Part shown: positions 35,484-47,631 of the stretch, in pieces
How the letters are laid out: each line of letters starts with the position of its first letter
Numbering within the stretch: position 1 is the stretch's first letter
NCBI GenBank assembly: GCA_016808115.1
Contig: JAEQBH010005071.1
Location: 1-64,000 of the forward strand
DNA from: Tetrastigma voinierianum
Lineage: Eukaryota > Streptophyta > Magnoliopsida > Vitales > Vitaceae
Direction: 5' to 3'
DNA: 64,000 nt
Notes under the pieces: model-generated
What the model was told of the DNA's origin: nothing
Databases searched by the model: none
What the model saw: the letters and a program-made list of their open reading frames with translations, nothing else
Translations under genes and position numbers: made by a program

Positions 35484-38400
35484 AGTACCCACTTACTTCT
35501 CTTTCCTCTGTCATTTGTTTCTCCTCTCAAAACCATCTTCATCATGATGTGTGTGTGTGTGTCTTTTGGGTTTGCAGTGAAACTTTCATACGTACAAGAA
35601 CATCTTTTTCCGAAAAAATTCCTATTCTTGGTGCTAGCTCTGGTTTGAAATTTTCAGAACCCCAAGCCCTAAGTTGTTTATCTTATACGAGTACCTCTTG
35701 TTGGACAATTTCGACTAACTTCTTCTCGATCCATTTTGACCCTAATTTTATTTTTATTTTCAGATGTCTTTCAGGTTTCTTTGTTACATTTGGATTGCTC
35801 TAGTGATGTTCAAATCAAAGATATTCTAAAAACATGAAAGCTCTAAAGGTGCTGTGACTTGGCTTTGCTTTGGTTTTGTTTTAGCCCCGAGAAATAGTTT
35901 ACCTTATTTGAGCTTTTTTTCTTTTTGGGTTTCTGATAATGGAGAAGCTGGTTTCTGCAGGGAAAGAAAAGTATGTCTGTTCTCATATTGCTTCACTGCC
36001 AAGTAATTGTGTGAGTTACTTGATCTGCTAAAATTTTGTGGGCGGTATGGAATAATGACCTTCTACCCCCTCTGCTTTTGCTTCCTCCGAAACGGCCTCC
36101 ATTCTGCCAATGCTATATACATGCATCATGGTGAGCCAGTAAACACAACAAACTGGTGGCACTGTATCATAAGCTCTTCTTAGTAAAAGCGCATGCACTT
36201 GGTAGCTATAACAACGCTATAGCAATATGTTATGAAATTTTCTGATAAAAAAATGTTGTGAAATTTATACATAATTGAGATTGTGCTTGAAAGTAAAATT
36301 GTCACCTTCTGGATGTCACTAGCACATAAAAAATAGAGGCATCAGGACAATGACATGGACTTAGATTGCTAAAATAGAAGACCGTTTGAATGTGATAAAA
36401 ATTCAAATAGATTGATTTAGGTTGAGATGACTTCAAGCAGACGAATCCACTTTATAAAATTGGAACAAATTTGACAACATTGGTGGACATTCCATTCCCA
36501 TATTACAATAGAAGACATGTTATGTTGAATGGAATGGTTCTCATATCAACAAAGTACCTTCTGTTGATCTTTAAATCATTCTTCGTTACATTTCATGGGT
36601 GCGTTTAAAATCTAATACCACAAGTTTTCTGCACCATCCATCGATCAATAAGTTTGGTTGGATGTTTGGTGAGTGGATTGATAAATTCATGGCATACTAC
36701 TCAAAAAAATAAAAAATTCATAGCACATTGTCAGTGTTGGTTTCGTTTTCAGATACTATGGTGCGCCTGGCAGCAATGGCTTTAAAGTGCATGCTTTGAT
36801 ACTACAAAATAGTAGAGAGTCGTGATTATAGTAAGCTAGGTAACCCAAATAATGAATTTCAGAAACGGGTAATTTATGCTTCTAATTTTTTCTTTATATT
36901 TACTAGAGCTTCTTAACCATAGATTTTTTGGTTTTCCAGGGTCAGATGCTTACTCTAGTTGGGTATATATCATTGTTGTACCGTGCCTTGTTGCCTACGC
37001 CAGTCTGGTATCGATTCTTTTTGAACAAAGAATATGGAAGCCTCTTTTCTTCATTGACTACAGGGTTGTATTTAACCTTTAAGCTTCCATCATTTGTTGA
37101 GAAGGTATGTTTTTCTATTGATGTACAATCCTGTTGATTTGGACTTTTCATGCTTTTCTTCTGACTACCTAAAATTCCCTGGAAAGCATGAAACTTAATT
37201 TCAAGTTGCCACTAAAAAGCAAAAAAAAATTGAAGTGCTCATTGTCAAGTGGAGTGGTTTTGCATGACATATTCTTGTTATTAATAATATTAGATACTCG
37301 ATTTCTATTTTTCTATTAAAAAATATGACTATTCATACTATCATGATTATTATTTAGATAGGGAATACAGATTGTATTGTTCAGCAAAAGAAAAACCTGA
37401 AGGTATATATGATGTGTGTGAAGAAGCCAAAAGAACGGTGTGGAAGCACAAAAAATCAACAATTATACTCTACCTAGAGTCTAACCAATTCACAAAATCC
37501 AATGTTGCAAGGGAACAATCCTCTCTCTATATATATATATAAGAAAGAACGTGTTGCTTGGCTCTATTCATAAATTCCCAGCTCTTCATTCCTTTTCCTT
37601 CAAATAGTTCAAAACAAACATGATGGAGTAACCATCCAAGCTTCAGTATTCATACTGCTGGAATGTTGATGCAACTTCTCGAAAGACATCTTACTTCCTA
37701 ATTCCTAATCGTAGAATATTATGTAAACCAAGGGCCCCAACTACTACCTTCTTGTATTTTTCAAAGGAGTGTCTTCACACCATCCATCCTTCTAGAACTA
37801 TACCTTGCTCTTGACAACAGGATTTAAACCTTCCACGCCCTATATTGGATTTACAACTTGTACTCTTCCAATTAGTCCATAAGGTTGAACGCCTAGACCC
37901 TAGGATCATACAAGCATTTTACATGAAGGTGCTAAAGCCAAAGCAAGCCAACCTTGGATAAGCAATTTCAAAGATCTTAGGCAAATAAAAAAAGGTTTTC
38001 TTGTACACTCATCAGAAAATATTGCTAGATCATACACTCCCTCTAAAAGGATTAAGGTAGTTGGTTAGCTATATTGAGTCTCTTGTAAAGGAAGGATTTG
38101 GAAGTTTTCATCTTTTGCGGAGGCCACAAAGCAAAGTGAGAAATGGGATTGGGAGATGCGATCTAGTTGGAGTTGGGGGAAGAGAGGTGAGGAATATAAT
38201 ATTAAGATGTTCATTGCTTATGGGTAGGTGGACACTGGTCCTTTTCAGATGTGGATTTTGTCAAAAATTGGGCAAGGAACCAATGGAGGAGGGAGTAAGA
38301 GGAATTATTAAGCACTCTTTGAGCATAGACTTCTTGTTGTTTGTCTTTGATTCTTCTCCTAAAGCTAAGTGAGTGGTTGATAGAGGTAAAAGAAGGCACC

Positions 38401-41400
38401 TAAAGAATGTCCTCTTGGAAAAGTGGAGTCCGGAGTTGGGATGTTTTCACAGAGAGAAGCCTATGCCAAGAGAGGCTTGGGTGAGAGTGTGGGACTTCAC
38501 ATTGCACTTGGAGGTCAGAGTGAAGGTGTTTGAAAATTGGAGATGGATGTGGTGGTTCCCTACAGTAGGATGACGTGACTTCCTGCTCTACGAGGCTTTA
38601 ATGGGCAAGAATATAATGAAATTGATGGGGAGGGATTTACCTAGCTCAAATCAGATTGTGTGGGGGAATGGAGTTATGCTGTTCAACTATGGTGGGATAT
38701 TCCACAGATAGTAAAATGATGCCAACAGGGCTTTGAGCTTGGGTTTGAAATAAAAAAAAAAAGACTAAGAGCGTTTCGTCATTGTAATTAATGAGATGGA
38801 ATAAGTGCAAGCAGTTACAACCAATAATGTTTTCAAGCAGCACAAGACAAAAGCTGATTTTCATGTCTATGAAGGCAGAGTGTAAGCCTTTTTATTACAA
38901 ATATATCAGATAATAAATAACTTTTTATAATATATTAAAAACAATATATTGAATAAAAAATAATTGAAAATTTTGAATAAATAGTTAATAACCATTTCTG
39001 AATATGTTAATATCATTTCTTATATAATGAGGTATTTGAATAATTCTCTAATATAAAATAAATTATAATTTTAGATATGGATAAATGTTAATATCCATTT
39101 GAATGATCTGTTTAAAATAATTTTCCAAAATATAAAATAATTTATTGTTATATTTTAAACTATTTTAGAAACAAGTGACCAAAAATGTTAATTTTATAGA
39201 AGATTATCCAATATAAAAATAGAATTGTCTAATATATTTTGATAAAAAAATAAATATCCTTTGTAGAATAATTTATTTTTAAAAGCTTTTTTATGCCCTA
39301 GGGAGTGTTTTAGGCGCTGGCCTTGAGGCCTTTGTTCTTGTATACTAACGATTGATTACAATTGAGAGATAGGATAATAGTTAGTTTGTAAAAGACGAGG
39401 CTTTAAAGAGATGATCAATGCAAAGTGGATGATTTTACTAGCCAGAGAAGTCTTTGGTTTCAAGTTGGTGGAAAAATTGAAGAGCTGAAAAACTTTGAAA
39501 CTGAAAATCAAATTTCCTTTTAGAGATGAAATTGGATTTGAAAAGATCCACTTTGTGAGTCGAAGACCTTGTATTGATAAGAGACGAGGAAGTTACGGTG
39601 TTAGATACCTTTCTTCTAACTGAACTAGGCTCTCGTTTGTAGAGATTGATCTTTTACCCTTGATAATGCCTTCAACTATTTAAAGCCCAAACTTAGTTAC
39701 TCTTGATTCTTCTGCTAGCATACAAAAAGAATGAGTGTTATCTCTAGTAACAAATGAGGAGACCTCCACACTCCTCAAATCTTCCCTTGATCGAAGCCTT
39801 AAATAAAACCCTCTTCTTTTGCCTGATAAGAATGTGGAGAACCTCTATAGTCTGATGATTATATAATGGAGACGATGGTTGTTGGCTCAATCCTCTTGAA
39901 CTCTAGAGCAGAAACCTGAAAGTTATCCATTGACCAAGACAAAACACACTACACAAATGCCATTTGATCCTAGGTTATTCATTAGGAGCCAAAACCCATT
40001 TTATCCAATGATATTTCTAGAACAAAACCTTCAATAAGGTGATCCTGGCCTTTTCAATGTCCGAACATTGAACAAAGTCCATTACCATTGAACAATGTCT
40101 GACCTTTTCAATGTCAAACTCCAAACATTATTATTTTCTCGTAAGATAATATTCGTATCATCATTATCATTGTATTTATTTATTTTCTTATCATCTTATT
40201 GTTGTTTTATTATCGGTGTGCTCGTGGTGCATTATTATAAATTCTTATATTTTTTGGATATTAGGTTCAATCATTCTTTGCTGCATTGGGCCGCTTATCT
40301 CGTAACGAGGTGCATTATGGGTCTTTTGCCACGTCTGAACAGGTCGGTTGGTCCTTTTTGAGTTAGACATCTTTGAAAAACTGTATGCATCTTTTTTTTG
40401 TTTGCTTATAAAGAGAGGTCTGCATGTATTTATGTATGCACTAGATTACAAGATTTTCCCTTGGAACCTTTTTAACCTATTCTACCCATGGGCTATGTTT
40501 CATGGTTTTGTGTTCTGGAATATTTTTAGGCGTTTGATCCTTCACATGAACAAATTACAGGATATGGGGACTTGACTTAAAAATGAGCTCAATACTAGGC
40601 ATGGAGACTTGGGCAACATAATAAAGGAAGAGATGAAAAACAATCAATTAGACTTAAAGATATCTTGGATAGAAATTCTCCTTTTTCTTTGTTGTATTAT
40701 TTGTTCTTATTGGAGAAGATAAAAAGTTGATAGAAAAAAAAAGCCAGTCATATCTAAGCAAATTAAAGTATCGAAGGATCACACAACAGTCATATTGTGT
40801 TGTGGTGGTAGGGGTCGTTGAATGATTAGAAGTTTGGGCTAAAGAGCCGCTACTTATCCACAATTGACAATCTTTAGGGAAAGTCAAATTAGCACCTGTC
40901 TAATAGTATAGCCCTTGACGATGCTAAAGATCCTTGGTAATCCTTTTGGGCTCTGTTTTAGAATTTGATAAGTTGTATAAGACATCTGGAAAACTCATTT
41001 AATGCATAAAGCAAACCAGGCTTCGGTTTGGTCTGTATTGTTACTTTTCTTAAGATCTCCAAGCCTCTGATTGAAGTTAACTTTACCTTAATTGCACCCC
41101 TCCTTGCCATCTTCTTACCATGGTTTTGGCTGATTTGATGAGCTTGAAACACAAAATGCTTTTGAAGATGGTGTTCGTTTCAGCCCGAGACTATAAGTGT
41201 TTATCATTTTTCTGTTTGGTTGGAGTTGCTTCTATTTGTGGATGGCCCTTTGTCGTGTGTACCTCCATTTTTCTCTTTGGTTGAAGTTCAGCTATTTAGT
41301 AAGGATGGCCCTTTGTCGTTTGTAGGATTCATAGATTGGATGGGTACCCAGTGAGGGTGGGTTGTTTTTGCTCCCCTTACAATTTCTGATTTATATGTGC

Positions 41401-41428
41401 GGGTGGCGCCTCCTTTTAATTGAATCTC

Positions 41429-41507
<79 letters not shown>

Positions 41508-44500
41508 TAAACAAGTTCGATAGGTTACCTTTTTTTTGTTGAAGGCAGTAAAAAGGTGTCATGAGCGGGTCCGTGCATATAAGGAAGACCTTTTTAAAGC
41601 CATCTGTGACTTAGAGTGATGCAAATGCAGTAGAGAGAGACCACGAGGTGGTAAAAGCCTCTCTGAAGCAGCCCCCGTTCACAAGGCTCGAAGGCTTGAG
41701 ATTACGGTTAAGGCTAGGAGAGACCTAATTTCACTACATGTTTGGTGGTTGGGTAGGTTACTTTTTATCAGGGTTAATCTTCTACCTTTTGCTAGATATA
41801 TCTCTTACATATGTTTAACCTTTGTTGGAATCATCCTCAACCCCATCCCAAACTTAAGAATGCTTGAAAATGGTAGTGAGAGACTAAGGTAAGTGGTGGG
41901 GAGGTGGCCCACCCTACAATTCACTCACCCATTCCCTTAAAATATCAATTCCACAAGGTAGCTTGCCTTGTTTAGGGATATGCAACTAATTTAATTCACA
42001 CTCACTTCAATCACCAAATCAAGACCCTCAAACCGCCTCTTTTTATCAAGAGGCGTTGTCGAACCTAGAAAATTGGTATCAATTTTCAAAATATCTCATG
42101 AACCTCCAAACCCTTGCATGGATGTAGGTAAATATTAATGTCAGATTTCATATAGATGAAAAGGTGTTAGAAACAAGATCTAGGTGATGAAGGTATTGCT
42201 TTGTTGTGTCGTGGCTATGGGTGGTAATTCCACATCAATGTTTCTTTTGGGGATCAAAGTGCATAGTAAGAAAAATTGTTGGATCTTCCAGTTAGACAGT
42301 ATGGCCCTACCAATATAAATTGTGATTATACCACCTAACAAATAAAAAAAAAAAAAAGAAGAGAGCAGTTTTCTGCTGCTTGATTAAATTTTGGCAATTT
42401 TTTTTTGATAGGTAATGGATCCTTTTTGGTTCTATTATTGCATGCCAGTGTTGCAATCTAAGTTATTAGTAATTTAATGCAGGTTACTGTAGCCGGAGAT
42501 CTTTGTGCTATATGTCAGGAGAATATGCATGCTCCAATTTTGCTTCGTTGTAAGCACATATTTTGTGAAGACTGCGTATCAGAATGGTAACCTCTTTTGG
42601 TATCCCTAGTTCTATAAGGATAATGATTTTTAACCTCTTTTTTCTTTTTTCTGTTTTTGAATTATTTCCTATTTCATGCATTAAGTGTTATATCTACTCT
42701 TCATGATCTTTAGCCAAAAAGTCTCCCATCTTGGATAAACTATATCAGCATTAGCTTGGAAAAGCTTGCCTGGTGCATTCTCTTTATTAACAATTTAATT
42801 TTTTTTTAATTTTAGTGAAACTTGAGGATACTGTAGATAAAAATAAGAACTATAGGTGGATGGAAGAACTTGTTTTAATATAAACAAGCCTAAGACAAGA
42901 TTTATCAGTCGGTTTCAATAAATTACAGTTGAATGTTGAGGTGAAATTACTAAAGCAAATCGATTTCATCCTTTTGGATTAATGATCCATGAAGAGAGGG
43001 TGGATGCGCCCGTAAATCTAAGGAAAATATAGAAAGAATCTCGTCAGTAGCGAGACCCTAGGAAATAAAGTCAAGAGGGGTATAAAAATTTTCAGGGGTA
43101 TAAAAATTTTCAAGGGGGGGCATTGTAGCACAATGGTTAAGGAACTTACCTCCAAACTAGAGGTCATTGGTACCGACCTCAAATTTAGAAACAATTTTTT
43201 CAAATTTTCAGGGGGCAAAATGATCCTCATCCTTCTTACCAATTCAATTTGTTTGTTTTTATGCAAAAAAAAGAAACATGAAGAAAATGATTCTTTGTAA
43301 CAAGTAAACACACACTGCTATAGATTATGGATGGTAGAAAATCCATCTTTTTATTCATGGTTACAACTACTGACTGAAAGATTCCTAATTGTCAAAGTTG
43401 ATGCTCGCTAGAGCTTTGGTGAGATATAATCTTTGAAGGCTTGTTATTAAGTATACTAGCAGAATTATCCCTTCCTCACTTTATAAAAAAAACCCTTCTT
43501 CCTCATGTATATGTTTATCTTATCATGATGATGATTGTCTTAACAATCTTATGGCTAATCGGTAGTCATTGAATACCTTATTAGGTTTCTTAGTTGGGAT
43601 TCTCAATTCTCTTAGTACCAATCTCAACCATATTCCTTGACACATACCTTGTGCTCTATCTAGACTCAGATTTTGCACTACTTCGTTGATGCAACACTAT
43701 GTTTCTGGCTTTGCCATGTGATCAGATTTTCCTACTCATAAACACAATATTCTGATGTTGATTTAGCCCAATTAATTATTGATCGATCCAATCCCAGCAT
43801 CAGTGAAGATTTCAGTTTCTTTGCTTGATGTCTTGAGTATAGATGTTTTCCTTGGTATCATCTTTAGGCATCTTAGGATTCTACTTCCACCTCATCTTAG
43901 GATCCAATAAACACTGGATGTTTTCTTCATCAAGATTCTTATTGAGTTCCATAAAAAACTTAAATATTATTCTCTTCTCAATGAACTTCTAGTACTCGAT
44001 TCCATCTCTTGGATAGTCCTGATCATGCTCTTCAAACAAGTCCAACTGATGCAAGTGATGTGTGAGTGTGTTGAAGTATAGAGTGACAAACGTATCTCCT
44101 TAACATAGATCATGGAGAATACTTTCACTTTATACAATTCTGAACTGGTCTCCCCTAATTTTCAAATGTCCTATTATTTTTTTGCCTTTCGAATTGCTCA
44201 TAATAAGTATAAAGGAGTAATCTACCATGCTTTTTTTCTTTACCAACAAAAAAATCTTGCCATCTTAAAAGTGTCTTTCTAATCGAAGAGGGGGAAGTAC
44301 CCATATCACGCCAAACAAAGAGCACAAAAAATGCCATAAGAACTTGCCTTCTTAGAGTGGATGGAAGTATGATAAATCATTTTTTTTCCTGTATAAGGCA
44401 AAAGAAGCATCTATTCATAAAAAATCAACCTCTCATTTGAAGATGATATAAAGTTACAAACTTATACCAAGTAACCTCACAAGGAAAAAGGACGATTCTA

Positions 44501-46078
44501 AGAGTGTTCCAAATAACTTCTACTTGAAAAACATTTTGTCTTCTTCTCCAATCTTTGTAAAGGGTCTTAGTAGAAAAAGTCCTATTCTTTGACGTTTCTT
44601 TTTTTCGTCCTTTTTCCTGATGAGTCTCATCCTTTGATTTTATCAATAGAACTTTATCATCTGTATCCTTACTTACTTCCGTTGCAATCTCAAAAGGAAA
44701 TACTCCATAGTTTCCACCTCAAATTGTTGAGCTGCATAAAGAAGCTAGAAACACAACGACCCCATCTGATGATAGACTTTAAACCTTCTTCCATGCCTTC
44801 TTGGAGAAAGATATCACAATAAGGGAAAGAAAATGTCAATGGTTTGTCATTTGCACCACTTATCCTTGAAAACTTCACCTTCTACATCCCCATAGATGCC
44901 AACTCCACAGTGTAAATTATTCTAATCCTTCTTTCCCATATTTGCAGCTAATGATTTTCAGCTACAAGCCTTTTCATAACACTAACTCCATTTTCATATT
45001 AGGACTGTATTGAGCATCAAGAAAGTCTTGACCTCAAAAACCATCCTTTCTTTGTCTAAATGAATGATAAATCATCTTACCTAGTGTGCTGGCTTCCTTT
45101 CAGGGGCCTTCTTAAAGAAAATGTGTTTGAATTTGCTCTAAATCATTTTTATCTTCATCCTACACCTCTCATCTGAAAAATGCATTAGCAATGCAAGAGA
45201 AAAGCATACCTTCAACTAAAGTCTCAGCTTGAGTTGGAATGAAAACTGAAACCCTCAAAAACTCACCTTGCTTGGCAGGCAGGCATGGAGAAGGAACAAA
45301 ATTCAGATTGGCCTGCACTGACAGCCACCCAAACATCCTAGAGATTCTTAGATTGTTTTACCCGCCTCTCTAAATCTTTGCATCCTCTCATGCTTGATTG
45401 CAAATTCGATAGAGAAGCTAATTTATTTTTGAATGCATGGCAAAAAATATTACAGCAGTGAGGGTAGATGTTGGAAAAGTAGCATTAGGAGCTGATGAGC
45501 CATCAAAAGTTGGGAGTGACCATGCAATAGCAATTCATAAGAACAAGTTAGACGACTTGTGAGTTCATTTTAAAATTCTCTCCCAGAAGACAGACCCTTT
45601 TAGTCAACTTAATCAGGCAAAATCAGCTTTAGTGTAATTTTCAATTTGATTAGATTTTTAAGTTCTACAATCCTAAGATGTGGATGAGAAGAAAGGTAGA
45701 AATAAATGTAGTCAAATCGATGGAGGCTGACCTGGTTCCTCTGCATGTATATGCTCTCTACAATTTCCAGGACATGTCTGGGTGCCATTTCTAGTTCCAT
45801 CTTCATAGGATGTGTGTTTATCATTCATGAACCTTTGCCACATAAATTGTATGCACTTTATGTTTCAGTTTTTATCTAGGTTCCCTCTCTGTTTACCCTC
45901 TATATATAATTCCTTTATATGCTCTGCTCTGCCTTTTCTCTTCTTCTGTTCTTAAGCGCTTTGGATGGGGGATCATGTTTTCAGGTTTGAGCGAGAGAGG
46001 ACATGCCCATTATGCAGAGCCTTGGTAAAACCACCTGCGGATATCAGATTATATGGTGCAGGAATCCAGTTCTTTTAA
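34959..46078 (+). CDS. RING-finger and transmembrane E3 ubiquitin ligase, RNFT / At5g01960 type (multi-exon; 5' exons carry frameshifts)
   Basis: The product is a predicted membrane-anchored C3HC4 RING E3 ligase. Eight coding blocks are supported: 34,959-35,483, 35,775-35,848, 35,961-36,130, 36,753-36,839, 36,940-37,104, 40,265-40,342, 42,483-42,586 and 45,985-46,078. The last four are intact, join in frame at clean GT..AG sites, and give 123 residues ending in a complete RING (C-X2-C-X11-C-X-H-X2-C-X2-C-X10-C-X2-C). The first four are clearly homologous (METSDSN start, IRQHLQ, the WIALVMFKS block, NDLL..LLPPK, TMV..AAM) but each contains one or more 1-3 base indels or a stop. The family has an N-terminal disordered part, several membrane segments, then the RING. 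The product is likely endomembrane-located, by family. It is either a recent pseudogene or a gene with consensus errors in its 5' half. Confidence 0.85.
35775..35848 (+). CDS. RNFT-like gene, coding block 2 (frameshifted membrane segment)
   Basis: After TTTCAG, G-F-F-V-T is followed by a shift to W-I-A-L-V-M-F-K-S, then another shift to D-I-L-K-N. The block ends CTAAAG|GTGCTG. Single bases appear to be missing after ACA and after TCAAA relative to the conserved protein. The block codes a hydrophobic membrane segment. Confidence 0.7.
35961..36130 (+). CDS. RNFT-like gene, coding block 3 (damaged)
   Basis: It begins after CTGCAG with G-K-K-S/G-E-R-K-like codons and S-V-L-I. Later W-x-x-x-N-N-D-L-L and L-L-L-P-P-K-x-P-P-F are readable, and it ends ATCATG|GTGAGC. 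Stops occur in the middle (near 36,010 and 36,022). The family has a hydrophobic segment followed by WWYRNDDLxYPLxxLPPKxxPPFWH here. Confidence 0.65.
36753..36839 (+). CDS. RNFT-like gene, coding block 4 (in-frame stop)
   Basis: After TTTTCAG the block reads T-M-V-R-L-A-A-M-A-x-K-C-M-L, then TGA at 36,806, then Y-Y-K and R-D-Y-S-K. The donor is G|GTAACC. The family has NDTxVRQAAMxFKCxLLxYYKNxRGRxYRxQ, so about three bases (L-I) have been lost at the stop, and there is a further balanced -1/+1 pair. Confidence 0.7.
36940..37104 (+). CDS. RNFT-like gene, coding block 5 (intact, 55 codons)
   Basis: The splice sites are TTCCAG|GGT and GAGAAG|GTATGT. It reads G-Q-M-L-T-L-V, then L-L-Y-R-A-L-L-P-T-P-V-W-Y-R-F-F-L-N-K, and ends with G-L-Y-L-T-F-K-L then F-V-E-K. 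It is uninterrupted and very close to plant family members. The block includes hydrophobic membrane-associated sequence. Confidence 0.95.
38061..38760 (+). mobile_element. LINE (L1-type) ORF1 fragment with DUF4283-like domain
   Basis: The plus-strand frame at 38,373-38,573 reads L-E-K-W-S-P-E-L-G-C and, a little later, E-A-W-V-R-V. This is the EKWSPExGC..EAWVRVxGLPLHLW signature of the DUF4283 region in plant L1-type LINE ORF1. The frame ends at a stop where the family continues (G-D-x-C-G-G-F). The 103-codon frame upstream (38,061-38,372) is probably the preceding part. It lies in the intron between blocks 5 and 6 of the RING gene, in the same orientation, and is a dead fragment. A poly-A run lies at 38,752-38,761. 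Confidence 0.7.
38880..40090. other. Intronic sequence, AT-rich then unidentified repeat-like
   Basis: The stretch 38,880-39,290 is extremely AT-rich with recurrent 'aatatattgaataaaa' and 'aaaataattt' phrases. The stretch 39,300-40,090 has no readable frame. The phrase 'ttttcaatgtc' occurs three times at 40,040-40,120, including 'ccttttcaatgtc' twice, with 'cattgaacaa' twice nearby. No family was recognised. Confidence 0.4.
40265..40342 (+). CDS. RNFT-like gene, coding block 6 (intact, 26 codons)
   Basis: The acceptor is TATTAG|GTT and the donor CAG|GTCGGT. It reads V-Q-S-F-F-A-A-L, then L-S-R-N-E-V-H-Y-G-S-F-A-T-S-E-Q, closely matching the family segment before the RING. Its length (78 bases) keeps the frame with the blocks on both sides. 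Confidence 0.95.
41170..41505 (+). mobile_element. LINE 3' end fragment with (TA)n tail
   Basis: It contains two near-copies of 'tttctctttggttgaagtt..' and 'gatggccctttgtcg'. One is followed by a G-F-I-D-W-M-G-like codon run, the C-terminal 'DGPLTLVDFIDWVG' ending of plant L1-type LINE RT proteins. The 76-bp (TA)n run at 41,430-41,505 is at the 3' end, where such elements end in a simple repeat. It is intronic. Confidence 0.6.
41430..41505. repeat. (TA)n microsatellite, about 76 bp
   Basis: This is an uninterrupted TA run at the end of a LINE tail in the sixth coding intron of the RING gene. Confidence 0.95.
42483..42586 (+). CDS. RNFT-like gene, coding block 7 (intact, first part of RING)
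   Basis: The acceptor is AATGCAG|GTT and the donor GAATG|GTAACC. It reads V-T-V-A-G-D-L-C-A-I-C, then A-P-I-L-L-R-C-K-H-I-F-C-E-D-C-V-S-E-W, with the W codon split by the intron. It supplies C1, C2, C3, H4, C5 and C6 of the RING. All zinc ligands are present. Confidence 0.97.
43112..43200 (+). repeat. tRNA-like (SINE-type) segment
   Basis: 'tagcacaatggttaagg' resembles a pol III A box. About 40 bases on, 'ggtaccgacct' is one substitution from a B box. The A-box wording is close to that at 16,369-16,450 on the minus strand (tagcctaatggttta). No complete cloverleaf can be folded. It lies in the last intron of the RING gene. Confidence 0.45.
44155..44340 (-). mobile_element. LINE RT C-terminal fragment (minus)
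   Basis: The minus-strand frame reads W-R-D-M-G-T, then F-V-G-K-E-K-K-H-G-R, and ends with E-R-Q-K-N-N-R-T-F-E. This matches the zinc-binding RT C-terminal region of plant L1-type LINEs (FVGKKRKKAWR..FWTIWKERNRRTF), truncated on both sides. It is intronic and antisense to the RING gene. Confidence 0.6.
44341..45984. other. Last intron of the RING gene, remainder
   Basis: No domain could be read in several short frames on both strands (for example 44,425-44,646 minus and 44,589-44,822 plus). A repeat origin is likely for 44,400-45,200 given the LINE piece beside it. The acceptor TTTTCAG lies at 45,978-45,984. Confidence 0.4.
45985..46078 (+). CDS. RNFT-like gene, last coding block (intact, end of RING and C-terminus)
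   Basis: The first base completes the W codon. It then reads F-E-R-E-R-T-C-P-L-C-R-A-L-V-K, giving C7 and C8 of the RING, and a short tail I-R-L-Y-G-A-G-I-Q-F-F before TAA at 46,076-46,078. The tail length is normal for the family, so the 3' end of the gene is complete. Confidence 0.97.
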
Positions 46079-47520
46079 AATTTTACTTTTCAAAAGATAA
46101 CAACCCAGGCAGAGAGTAATTTATTTTATTTATTTTTGAGTTACTATCTTCCGAGTTTTAGGCCATCTGGAAGGGGGACCCAGACAGTGGGAGGTGTATT
46201 AGTATCTCTCATTGGCTTTGTCAATGGATAAAACCAGATGGGTGGGTAGCTTTATGACATCTATAGTCTATAGAGATGTTTATTTTTATTAGGAGGATTA
46301 TATGTTATTAGACTTTTCAATGGATGGGTCATCTCTGACAATCTTTCTTTCTCTCACACATTTTCATTGAAGCCAGATATGATTACGATTATGATTATGA
46401 TTATGATGTGGTTCAGTTGATCTGGTCATCTCTCTTCTTCTGTTGTTTTGGATTGGAAATATTTAATACTTATTATTCATACCTCGGGTGACAATATTAT
46501 GACCTGAGAGAGAAGTGGAAAGCAGGGTGTTTTTAGTAAGATCAGCACATGGTGCAATGAGGAACAAGCACCATTGAAATGAATTATGGTGGAAACAAAT
46601 AACAGGATGGTTATGACTTATGAGCCATCTGTCCACCAGGAGTGAAACAAAACCTAGCGCTCTTCTTCTCTTCTAGCTCCTATTCCTCACGCAAGGAGGG
46701 ATGATTTTTAATCATTCTTAGCTTGAAATCATCCTTACTCATTTTTTCTTTCCGATAAAATGGTTTTTCATGGTTAAGTCTAAAGTCTTGTTTTTCGTGT
46801 TGTCGCGTCTTGTCCTGACATTTGGTTGTCGTCTTGTGCCATTCGGTTTATCGTTGCTATTACAACCTGTTACAATTATAATGTGATCTTTTCATTGTTT
46901 GTTTTTCAACGCTTTATTCGTGTGACAACCAATTTAAGCAGGCCAAAAGCATGTCGTCGAGTTAAAGATATAATTTGAATTTGTCAATATGGAATCGTAG
47001 ATATTTTAATTACTATATTATTAGAATTATAGGCTTTATGACGAATTAACATTGTTTCATTCTTTATGGGTTTTTTAAATTTGTATCGTGGATCTATCTG
47101 TCTATTCTGAGTTTGGATCGATATAAAATTAGTTTTGTTTTAAAAAAAAAAAAACAGGATGTTTTAGGATGTTTATCAGACAATTCCAGATATGGTAAAA
47201 TGTAGCTATGGAAAACGTATGCACCTGTGTTCACATAAAATCAAATCCCACCACTCCCAAAGAAGTAGAGTCACTAAATCAACACCGATTAATATGGGGG
47301 ATCTCAGCTTGCAAGCCAAGCCAGCCGAGGGAAGGGTCTGCAACCTATACACATCCTTAGCAATTCAATTCAATTCAGATTAAACCTTCAAAGAACTTCT
47401 CAATGCGATATTATTTTCTTCACATAGTATCAAACCAAAGAGCAGCATAAAATAGAGTGTGAAAGATACAAAATAATCATATATATAATAGTGGCCAACA
47501 TTATGGGGGTAGGGACAAGA
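46079..47520. other. Region between two convergent genes
   Basis: It holds the 3' untranslated regions of the plus-strand RING gene and the minus-strand coiled-coil gene, but no clear polyadenylation signal can be assigned. A short (GATTAT)n-like run, 'gattacgattatgattatgattatgat', lies at 46,381-46,407. No other gene or element was recognised. Confidence 0.5.
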
Positions 47521-47631
47521 AGAAAAAGATGTTACAAAGGCGGCACCCATCATCAAAAGATAAACGCCAAAGCAGTTCTATTCAAGCGAGTGGATTCGAC
47601 TCTGGTTTTGGATCTTCTGGAATATGGAAGT

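Noticed and set aside
35423..35803. 126-codon open frame over the first intron of the RING gene
   Set aside because: It begins in coding block 1 (CFIRQHLQ) and reads through intron sequence into GFFVT of block 2. The middle is T-rich intron.
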